DNA from: Porticoccaceae bacterium
GTDB taxonomy: Bacteria; Pseudomonadota; Gammaproteobacteria; Pseudomonadales; Porticoccaceae
NCBI GenBank assembly: GCA_030741175.1
Contig: JASLVT010000081.1
Coordinates: 1 to 6,405 of the forward strand
Direction: 5' to 3'
Length of the DNA stretch: 6,405 bases
Positions 1 to 5,540 of the stretch are shown here, one piece after another. Position numbers and translations under genes: made by a program. How positions within the stretch are numbered: position 1 is the first letter of the stretch; the number at the start of each line of letters is the position of its first letter. The notes under the pieces are model-generated. The model worked only from the letters and a program-made list of their open reading frames with translations. It was not told the DNA's origin and ran no database searches.

Positions 1-42
1 CCTGCTACCTGGGAAATTATCGCTGGCACTGTGCGCAAATAG
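1..42 (+). CDS. bioC: 3' end of an upstream gene, probably bioC (malonyl-ACP O-methyltransferase), partial
   Basis: An open frame enters from the left edge and stops at TAG (40-42), giving the 13-residue C-terminus PATWEIIAGTVRK. This resembles the end of BioC proteins, where a short T-[YW]-E-[VI]-[IV]-x-G strand closes the SAM-methyltransferase fold. BioC methylates malonyl-ACP so that it can enter fatty-acid synthesis as the disguised pimelate precursor of biotin. The gene lies 37 bases upstream of bioD in the same direction, and bioC-bioD adjacency is a common gammaproteobacterial biotin operon ending. The identity rests on 13 residues plus context, so another biotin gene cannot be excluded. 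Confidence 0.55.
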   Translation, partial: PATWEIIAGTVRK

Positions 43-79
43 ACATTCTCACAGAATATGATTCACAAGAGATAGGGTT

Positions 80-775
80 ATGGCTAATAAATGGCTATTT
101 GTTACCGGTACTGACACAGATGTTGGTAAAACTGTTATTGCTACAGGTGTTTTGTCGTTAGCAAAAAAGGTTGGACTGCGCACTGCCGCGATTAAGCCCG
201 TTGCCGCTGGAAGTGAGGATTTCGGAGCCGGCTTGCAAAATCAGGATGCATTGCAATTACAGAGTGCCGCCAGTCATCAACTGCCTTATCAGCAAGTAAA
301 TCCGGTAGCCTTGCAGGCCGCCATTGCACCTCATATCGCTGCCCAAGAAGAGGGTAAAACGCTGAGTGCCGATCGGCTGGTGGGTTACTGTCGTGGGCTT
401 GGGCTGTTGCCAGTGGATATGCTACTGGTGGAAGGGGCTGGTGGTTGGCGAGTGCCGCTTAACAGCCGAGAGACATTGGCTGATGTAGCGCGTGAACTGA
501 ACTGCCAGGTAATAATAGTCGTAGGACTACGATTAGGTTGTCTTAATCATGCACTACTCACTGCCGAAGCCGTGCGGCGAGACGGTCTAGAAATCGCCGG
601 CTGGGTAGGCAATGTGATTGATGCAGAGATGCCGCGATTGGAGGAAAATATTGCTACACTACGCAAGGCATTTAACGAGCCCTGCTTGGGTATTGTGCCC
701 AGACTGACCGACCTAGCACCGGAGCAGGTCGCCGCTCATTTGAGTTTACCGGCCGAGTTTGAGACTGATATATGA
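80..775 (+). CDS. bioD: ATP-dependent dethiobiotin synthetase BioD
   Basis: BioD is the cytoplasmic penultimate enzyme of biotin synthesis. It uses ATP and CO2 to close the ureido ring of 7,8-diaminopelargonic acid, giving dethiobiotin for BioB. The 231-residue product has the family's usual length. Visible motifs are the P-loop GTDTDVGKT (residues 10-18, Lys17), the IKPVAAG segment with the substrate-binding lysine (Lys39), the VEGAGGW loop (117-123) that contacts ATP/Mg and substrate, VVGLRLGCLNHALLT (147-161) and AGWVGN (173-178), all lining up with E. coli BioD. The ATG start places the P-loop strand right at the N-terminus, as expected; the AGGG upstream is only a weak ribosome site. The stop overlaps the next gene's ATG by 4 bases, so translational coupling is likely. 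No BirA-type operator was recognised, and it could lie upstream of the window. Confidence 0.96.
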   Translation: MANKWLFVTGTDTDVGKTVIATGVLSLAKKVGLRTAAIKPVAAGSEDFGAGLQNQDALQLQSAASHQLPYQQVNPVALQAAIAPHIAAQEEGKTLSADRLVGYCRGLGLLPVDMLLVEGAGGWRVPLNSRETLADVARELNCQVIIVVGLRLGCLNHALLTAEAVRRDGLEIAGWVGNVIDAEMPRLEENIATLRKAFNEPCLGIVPRLTDLAPEQVAAHLSLPAEFETDI

Positions 776-957
776 GTAAAGAGAATAAATTGTCCAATGA
801 GGATATGCAGCGAGTTGAGCAATACCTCAATAGTGGTTTTAATGCTACCGAGCGCAAACCGTTTAGAGGTTTCCGTTTACTGTTTGGTATCTGGTTAATT
901 ATCGCCGCCCTCGGCTGGATCAGCTGGTTGATTGGCAAACAAGCTGGTTTTTTATAA
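772..957 (+). CDS. Small single-pass membrane protein, DUF3094-type, function unknown
   Basis: This encodes 61 residues of unknown function. The N-terminal half is polar and probably helical (residues 1-33: LSNEDMQRVEQYLNSGFN followed by ERKPFR). It is followed by one hydrophobic segment (about 36-55, rich in Leu/Ile/Trp) and a short tail. The pattern 'S-x-E-D-x-x-R-V-E-x-Y-L-x-S-G-x-N-x-x-E-R-K-P-F-R' before a single helix fits DUF3094 as I remember it, a small gammaproteobacterial family. The basic ERKPFRGFR patch next to the helix suggests an N-in inner-membrane topology. The ATG overlaps the bioD stop (ATGA), and no strong ribosome site is visible, so it is probably expressed by coupling to bioD. 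Its stop is 12 bases before recJ. A role in biotin metabolism or repair would be a guess from position only. Confidence 0.85.
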   Translation: MSKENKLSNEDMQRVEQYLNSGFNATERKPFRGFRLLFGIWLIIAALGWISWLIGKQAGFL

Positions 958-969
958 CCGCCCATCGCA

Positions 970-2703
970 ATGCATATTGCAACCCGATCGTTTGACCTCA
1001 GTGGTTGCGACTTCTCGGCGCAGCTCGATCCATTATTACAGCGCATCTACTCATCTCGAGGGATTTCTAGTCAGCAGCAATTGGCGCGACAGCTCAAAGA
1101 TCTGCCGCAGCCTAGTTTGATGGCAGGTATCTCTGCTGCCAGCGAACGATTAGTCAGCGCCATTTATCAGCAACAGTCGGTGTTGATTGTGGGAGATTTC
1201 GATGCCGATGGCGCTACGAGTTCAGCGCTGATGGTGCTCGCGCTAAAAGCAATGGGATTAAAGCGCGTAGACTTTCTGGTGCCCAATCGCTTTGACTATG
1301 GTTACGGGCTGACCCCAGAAATTGTTGATTTAGCCACGGCCAAATCGCCACATCTTATTATCACCGTCGACAATGGTATCTCGAGTATTGAGGGTGTAGC
1401 CCATGCTAATCAGCTGGGGATCGAGGTGATCGTGACCGACCATCATCTACCCGGTGCAGTACTACCCGATGCGGTGGCCATTGTGAATCCCAATCAGTCT
1501 GGCTGTGAATTTCCAACCAAAAACCTCGCTGGTGTTGGTGTTGCATTTTATCTGCTCTGTGCTGTGCGTGCGGCGTTGCGTGAGCGGCAGTGGTTTGCTG
1601 AACAACAGATTGCTGAGCCGGATATGAGCCAGTGGTTGGATCTGGTCGCACTGGGTACCGTGGCAGATGTGGTGCCACTAGACCAGGTCAATCGTATCCT
1701 TGTACATCAGGGGATAATGAGAATTCGCGCGGGACAGTCAAGACCTGGTATTCAGGCGCTGTTGCGTATTGCCGGTAAGAATATGCGCAGTTTGGTGGCT
1801 AGCGATCTGGGCTTTGCATTGGGACCGAGGCTCAATGCGGCTGGTCGTCTGGATGATATTAGTCTCGGTATCCAATGTCTGTTGTGCGATGACCCGCAAC
1901 AGGCATTGCGGGCGGCCCAGGCGCTGGATGATTTAAATCAAGATCGCAAGCATATTGAGGCCGGTATGCAGCGTGAGGCGTTGACCATTGTCGATCAACT
2001 CTCCATGGATGATGAAGATATACCCGTGGCTCTCTGTCTGTTCCAACCGGACTGGCATCAGGGCGTTGTGGGGTTGTTGGCCTCGCGTATAAAAGAGCAA
2101 TACTATCGACCAGTGGCGGCCTTTGCCCGAGGGGATAATGGGCAGTTGAAGGGGTCGTTACGCTCCGTTCCGGGACTACATATTCGCGATGCCTTGGACG
2201 CCGTGGCGACACAAAACCCTGGTTTGATCAGTAAATTTGGCGGTCATGCGATGGCCGCTGGACTAACATTGCAGGAAGCTCGGCTCAAGGAGTTTGAGCA
2301 GGCCTTTCAGCGGCAGGTGGCGCAGTCGTTGAGCGATGACGAGCTGCAGGCCAAGTTGATTACTGATGGCAGTTTGTCTGCACAGCAATTGGCGATGCCC
2401 ACCGCACAATTATTGCGCGATGGAGGTCCTTGGGGTCAGCAATTTCCCGAGCCTAGTTTCACTGGTAATTTTGTGATTGTGCAGCAACGGATTGTTGGCG
2501 AAAATCACCTCAAGATGTCTCTGGCACCGCAAGACCAACCTGATCAGGTTATAGACGCCATTTGGTTTAATATTGACACTGCCGCTTGGCCGAATTCACT
2601 ACTGACCGATGTAAATTGTGTCTATAAATTGGATATCAATGAATTCCGCGGTTTGGAAAAAGTACAGTTGCTGATTCAGCATATGCAGCCACTGCCTAAT
2701 TAA
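970..2703 (+). CDS. recJ: Single-stranded-DNA-specific 5'-3' exonuclease RecJ
   Basis: RecJ degrades single-stranded DNA from the 5' end in RecFOR recombination, mismatch repair, base excision repair and stalled-fork processing. The 577 residues equal the length of E. coli RecJ as I recall it. The DHH phosphoesterase core is complete: motif I DFDADGATS (76-84), VDNGISS (133-139) with Asp134, DHH in VTDHHLPG (155-162), and GTVADVVPL (229-237). GPRLNAAGRLDD (285-296) follows. The DHHA1 domain carries HQGVVGLLASRIKE (363-376) and the FGGHAMAAG DNA-end motif (423-431). A C-terminal OB-fold region (about 460-575) ends with YKLDINEFRG. The Mn/Mg ligands all appear present, so the enzyme should be active. 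The ATG gives the usual N-terminus, although no clear Shine-Dalgarno precedes it. No terminator is visible before the next gene. Confidence 0.97.
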   Translation: MHIATRSFDLSGCDFSAQLDPLLQRIYSSRGISSQQQLARQLKDLPQPSLMAGISAASERLVSAIYQQQSVLIVGDFDADGATSSALMVLALKAMGLKRVDFLVPNRFDYGYGLTPEIVDLATAKSPHLIITVDNGISSIEGVAHANQLGIEVIVTDHHLPGAVLPDAVAIVNPNQSGCEFPTKNLAGVGVAFYLLCAVRAALRERQWFAEQQIAEPDMSQWLDLVALGTVADVVPLDQVNRILVHQGIMRIRAGQSRPGIQALLRIAGKNMRSLVASDLGFALGPRLNAAGRLDDISLGIQCLLCDDPQQALRAAQALDDLNQDRKHIEAGMQREALTIVDQLSMDDEDIPVALCLFQPDWHQGVVGLLASRIKEQYYRPVAAFARGDNGQLKGSLRSVPGLHIRDALDAVATQNPGLISKFGGHAMAAGLTLQEARLKEFEQAFQRQVAQSLSDDELQAKLITDGSLSAQQLAMPTAQLLRDGGPWGQQFPEPSFTGNFVIVQQRIVGENHLKMSLAPQDQPDQVIDAIWFNIDTAAWPNSLLTDVNCVYKLDINEFRGLEKVQLLIQHMQPLPN

Positions 2704-2727
2704 ATATATTTTTACAAAGAGTCTGTT

Positions 2728-3642
2728 ATGAGTTTTAAATCCGATCTGCGTGCAGACCTTGTTCTTCTGCTGACTGCTTTTATCTGGGGGTTGGCTTTTG
2801 TCTATCAACGTTCAGGCATGGATCATATTGGTCCTATTACCTTTACCTTTGGCCGCTTCTTGATCGGTGCGTTGGCGATCTTACCGCTGTGGTATGTGAT
2901 GGAAAAACCGAAGCAAATATTTGCTTTCAACAAGGTCAACAGAAATGCCGCTTTACTGGGATTGGTGCTGACCTCGGGCATGTTATTGCAACAGTGGGGT
3001 ATGGTTTACACCACTGCCGGTCGAGCAGGGTTTTTAACTGGCGTTTATTTGGTCTTTGTACCACTGATAGGCCTTTTATTTCGCAATAAAACCGAATGGC
3101 CTACATGGATAGGTATCTGTCTTGCGTTTCTCGGGCTCTATTTTATGGGTCAGATCGATGGTGGTGAAATCTTTATCGGTGATATTTTAGTGCTGGCTAG
3201 TTCGCTGCTGTTTGCTCTGCATATTATCTTCACTGGCATGATTGCCAACGACGCATCACCGTTTCGCCTAATATTCATTCAATTTTGTGTGGCTGCAGTA
3301 ATTTCTGGACTGTTGGTGCCGATATTTGAGAGCTGGAACTGGCAGGGAATCTTGGATGCGCTGGTCGCACTATTATATGTTGGTGTGTTTTCCTCAGCGG
3401 TAGGATTCTGTCTACAGGTGGTGGGTCAACGCACGGCACCGGCCTCTCATACAGCGATTATCTTAAGTTTCGAATCGGTTTTTGCGGCGCTTTGCGGCTG
3501 GTGGCTCCTGAACGAATATCTGACTCAGCCAGAGTTGATAGGCTGTGCTCTTATCCTAGCGGGAGGCCTAGTATCACAGTTAAAAATGCTAATGAGTCCT
3601 TCGGTGGGCGCGTCTATCAAGCACCCTGATGAGACTAGATAA
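2728..3642 (+). CDS. EamA/DMT-superfamily transporter, ten transmembrane helices
   Basis: This encodes a 304-residue inner-membrane protein typical of the drug/metabolite transporter (EamA) family, whose members move amino acids, nucleosides, metabolites or drugs. The substrate here cannot be told. Ten hydrophobic segments can be placed, in two five-helix EamA repeats: about 10-27, 36-57, 74-92, 98-118, 124-141, 149-173, 181-200, 208-232, 240-261 and 267-286. Family-like features include FIWGLAFVYQR in helix 1, RFLIGAL in helix 2, TTAGRAGFLTGVYLVFVPL (95-113) in helix 4, and the C-terminal SFESVFAALCGWWLLNE (248-264). AAAGAG (2716-2721) lies six bases before the ATG and supports the start. 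The gene lies 24 bases after recJ and 10 bases before msrB, so it is probably co-transcribed with msrB. Confidence 0.92.
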   Translation: MSFKSDLRADLVLLLTAFIWGLAFVYQRSGMDHIGPITFTFGRFLIGALAILPLWYVMEKPKQIFAFNKVNRNAALLGLVLTSGMLLQQWGMVYTTAGRAGFLTGVYLVFVPLIGLLFRNKTEWPTWIGICLAFLGLYFMGQIDGGEIFIGDILVLASSLLFALHIIFTGMIANDASPFRLIFIQFCVAAVISGLLVPIFESWNWQGILDALVALLYVGVFSSAVGFCLQVVGQRTAPASHTAIILSFESVFAALCGWWLLNEYLTQPELIGCALILAGGLVSQLKMLMSPSVGASIKHPDETR

Positions 3643-3647
3643 AGGAG
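3641..3647 (+). promoter_or_regulatory. Strong ribosome binding site that fixes the msrB start
   Basis: AAAGGAG lies five bases before the ATG at 3653 and overlaps the stop codon (TAA, 3640-3642) of the transporter gene. This favours the ATG at 3653 over the in-frame ATG at 3629, which lies inside the upstream gene with no comparable site. The overlap also suggests that ribosomes finishing the transporter could reinitiate on msrB. Confidence 0.75.
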
Positions 3648-3652
3648 TCAGT

Positions 3653-4120
3653 ATGAATCGACGAACTTGGATACAACGTATTGGGCTTGGTGGCCTGACA
3701 CTGATGGTATCTCCATTATTGTCGGCACTGGAAAAAATTACCCGCACCGACAGAGAGTGGAAGCAGCGTCTGACTGAGGCGCAATACTATATTTTGCGCG
3801 AAGAGGGTACTGAGCCGCCGGGGTCTAGTCCACTCAATGATGAATATAGAAAAGGTGAGTACCGCTGTGCAGGCTGTGATTTACCGCTATTCACTTCAGA
3901 GATGAAATATGACAGCGGTACAGGTTGGCCCTCGTTTTTTCAGCATATTGCCGGGCATATAGAGACTAAGCGTGATTTTAAATTAATCTGGCCGCGCACC
4001 GAGTATCATTGCGCGCGCTGTGGTGGTCATCAGGGTCATGTTTTTGATGATGGGCCTGAACCCACAGGGCAACGCTGGTGTAATAATGGACTGGCATTGG
4101 TTTTTATCGCTGATACCTAG
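3653..4120 (+). CDS. msrB: Peptide-methionine (R)-S-oxide reductase MsrB with a twin-arginine-like N-terminal signal
   Basis: MsrB reduces the R-epimer of methionine sulfoxide in proteins. From the ATG backed by the ribosome site the product is 155 residues; the longer frame from 3629 would add eight. The MsrB domain spans about 38-152. It shows the zinc pairs CAGC (72-75) and CARC (120-123), SGTGWPSF (88-95), GGHQGHVFDDGP (124-135) and the catalytic cysteine Cys143 in RWCNNG. These are the only five cysteines, and Thr90 sits where many MsrBs have the resolving cysteine, so recycling may need an outside reductant. Before the domain comes MNRRTWIQRIGLGG and a hydrophobic stretch to about residue 26. 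The N-RR-T-W-I pattern resembles a Tat signal, implying a periplasmic or membrane-anchored enzyme. A non-cleaved anchor is possible, and the cleavage site is unclear. Confidence 0.93.
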   Translation: MNRRTWIQRIGLGGLTLMVSPLLSALEKITRTDREWKQRLTEAQYYILREEGTEPPGSSPLNDEYRKGEYRCAGCDLPLFTSEMKYDSGTGWPSFFQHIAGHIETKRDFKLIWPRTEYHCARCGGHQGHVFDDGPEPTGQRWCNNGLALVFIADT

Positions 4121-4130
4121 TTGCTGATAC
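4109..4130. repeat. Short direct repeat GCTGATAC at the msrB 3' end
   Basis: GCTGATAC occurs at 4109-4116, in the last codons of msrB, and again at 4123-4130, just after its stop. The copies start 14 bases apart. The second copy fills most of the 15-base gap to tesA. It could be a remnant of a small duplication or chance, and no function is implied. Confidence 0.4.
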
Positions 4131-4135
4131 TCACC

Positions 4136-4750
4136 TTAATCCATCAGCGGTTGTAAGTGGTCTTTGATAATCTGCTTGATAATAGGCTGCGCCAATGCGG
4201 TGGGGTGCAACCCATCCGCCTGAATCATGCCCTCTGTTACCGCGAGCTCTTCCAGTTGGAAAGGAATCAAAACAACGTTTTCCTGCGCCGATAACTCCGG
4301 ATAGACGGCGGCGAACGCATCGGAATAGCGACGCCCATAATTCGGTGGTAGTCGCATGCCAAATAAAATGGGTTCCGCGCCAACCTCGCGACAAAGTTTA
4401 ATCATCGACCTTAAATTATTCTTCATAAGGCTGAGCGGTTGGCCGCGCAAACCATCATTACCGCCTAATTCGAGCAATACGTAGTCGGGGGCAAACTTTT
4501 TTAATAGTAGCGGCAGGCGGTGGAGGCCACCACCGGTGGTGTCACCACTGATGCTTCCATTGATAATCTGATGCTGGTCTTTCCAATCATCGCTCAGAAG
4601 GTCTACCCAGCCACTGCCCTGATTGATGCCATAGCCGGCGCTGAGGCTATCTCCCAGCACCAGTAGCGTTGATCCATAAGTATTGGCACCCAGTAGAATA
4701 AACAGGCAACATAGGCGCTTAAATGTTAGGGTCACAGAGACAGTCCGCAT
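4136..4750 (-). CDS. tesA: Secreted SGNH-family esterase / thioesterase I / lysophospholipase TesA
   Basis: TesA hydrolyses acyl esters and thioesters in the periplasm (thioesterase I / protease I / lysophospholipase L1 of E. coli). From the ATG at 4750 the product is 204 residues. A basic start (KR at 11-12) and the hydrophobic run LCCLFILLGA form a Sec signal peptide. By analogy with E. coli the mature enzyme starts near Ser27. All SGNH blocks are present: GDSLSAGYG (33-41, nucleophile Ser35), SISGDT (66-71, Gly69), LGGNDGLRG (95-103, Asn98) and DGLHP (179-183, Asp179 and His182). Further E. coli-like signatures are RLPPNYGRRY and LPLLLKKF. An in-frame TTG at 4762 would add four residues; ATG is preferred, with a weak GAG upstream. 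The gene converges on msrB and is divergent from ybbA, the same neighbourhood as in E. coli. Confidence 0.95.
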   Translation of the reverse strand: MRTVSVTLTFKRLCCLFILLGANTYGSTLLVLGDSLSAGYGINQGSGWVDLLSDDWKDQHQIINGSISGDTTGGGLHRLPLLLKKFAPDYVLLELGGNDGLRGQPLSLMKNNLRSMIKLCREVGAEPILFGMRLPPNYGRRYSDAFAAVYPELSAQENVVLIPFQLEELAVTEGMIQADGLHPTALAQPIIKQIIKDHLQPLMD

Positions 4751-4823
4751 AAATAATCTCAAACAGTTAATCGATAAATGCTGGTTGCAGTGTATGCAAT
4801 TTTGCTAGCAATGGAAATTTGAA
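4751..4823. promoter_or_regulatory. Divergent intergenic region between tesA and ybbA
   Basis: These 73 bases separate the two divergent start codons and should hold the promoters for tesA leftward and ybbA rightward. Two small dyads are visible: TTGCA (4785-4789) with TGCAA (4795-4799) around a five-base spacer, and the perfect ten-base palindrome TTGCTAGCAA (4802-4811). Candidate sigma-70 boxes are weak in both directions. For example TTGCAG (4785-4790) and TAGCAA (4806-4811) are only 15 bases apart, so no box is claimed. GGAA (4813-4816) is the likely ybbA ribosome site. Whether the dyads are operators is unknown. Confidence 0.45.
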
Positions 4824-5540
4824 ATGATTGAAGTCAGTAATGTGAGTAAACAGGTCGATACAGCGGAGGGTACGCTGAAAATTCTCGACAAGATCAGTTT
4901 GTCTCTGGCCAGTGGCGAGAGCCTCGCTATTGTTGGACCATCTGGCAGTGGTAAGTCTACCTTGTTGGGTATTTTAGCGGGACTTGATTTGCCTAGTTCT
5001 GGTGCCGTCAAACTGAATGGTGAAGATATCACCGCGATGGATGAAGAGGGTCGCGCTGCGGTGCGAGCGCAACATGTAGGCTTTGTATTTCAGTCGTTTC
5101 ATTTATTGCCTGGCTTAACAGCGCTAGAAAATGTAGCACTGCCGTTGGAGCTGCAAGGAGATAAACAAGCGCTAAAAACTGCTGAGTACTATTTGCAACG
5201 TGTGGGGCTAGCACAGCGCACAACACATTATCCCCGCCAATTATCCGGCGGTGAACAACAGCGAGTAGCAGTCGCCCGTGCGTTTGCCTGTCGACCCACG
5301 ATTTTGTTTGCCGATGAGCCAACTGGCAATCTGGATACTGGGACAGGTGAGAAAATTAACGATCTACTATTTGATCTCAACAAAGAAGAGGGCACGACAT
5401 TGGTGTTGGTAACCCATGAGCATAATCTTGCAGATCGCTGTGGCCAGCGTTTGCATCTGGCTGCGGGACAGCAGGTAGTGGAGACCCTGCCAAAGCCAAA
5501 GCGCAAAACTAAAGCGCAACCAAAAGGCAGTAAATCCTGA
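4824..5540 (+). CDS. ybbA: ABC transporter ATP-binding protein YbbA (LolD/MacB-like ATPase)
   Basis: This cytoplasmic nucleotide-binding subunit should power the permease encoded directly downstream. The 238 residues contain every ABC motif: Walker A GPSGSGKS (38-45), Q-loop FVFQSFHLLPGLTALENV (87-104, Gln90), signature LSGGEQQRVAVARA (140-153), Walker B ILFADEPTGNLD (160-171, catalytic Glu165) and the H-loop VTHE (196-199, His198). The long Q-loop region and DEPTGNLD place it in the LolD/MacB/FtsE group that drives mechanotransmission-type transporters. LolD is the closest alternative reading, but the downstream YbbP-type permease and the divergent tesA favour YbbA. The last 17 residues are rich in lysine (LPKPKRKTKAQPKGSKS) and look like an added tail. 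The ATG has GGAA seven bases upstream, and the stop shares its A with the ybbP ATG. Confidence 0.95.
   Translation: MIEVSNVSKQVDTAEGTLKILDKISLSLASGESLAIVGPSGSGKSTLLGILAGLDLPSSGAVKLNGEDITAMDEEGRAAVRAQHVGFVFQSFHLLPGLTALENVALPLELQGDKQALKTAEYYLQRVGLAQRTTHYPRQLSGGEQQRVAVARAFACRPTILFADEPTGNLDTGTGEKINDLLFDLNKEEGTTLVLVTHEHNLADRCGQRLHLAAGQQVVETLPKPKRKTKAQPKGSKS

Noticed and set aside
672..1046. Long open frame on the - strand across bioD, the small gene and recJ
   Set aside because: It is antisense to three well-supported genes, has no recognisable domain, and its residue composition looks like a reverse-strand shadow.
1859..2212. Open frame on the - strand inside recJ
   Set aside because: It is proline/arginine-rich with no motifs and lies wholly within conserved RecJ coding sequence.
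2704..2713. AT-rich TATATT after recJ as a -10 box for the transporter gene
   Set aside because: No acceptable -35 element lies about 17 bases upstream, and AT-rich runs after a stop codon are common.
3629..3652. ATG at 3629 as the msrB start, overlapping the transporter gene
   Set aside because: The strong AAAGGAG site is placed for the ATG at 3653, and the longer start would put eight residues ahead of the RR signal motif.
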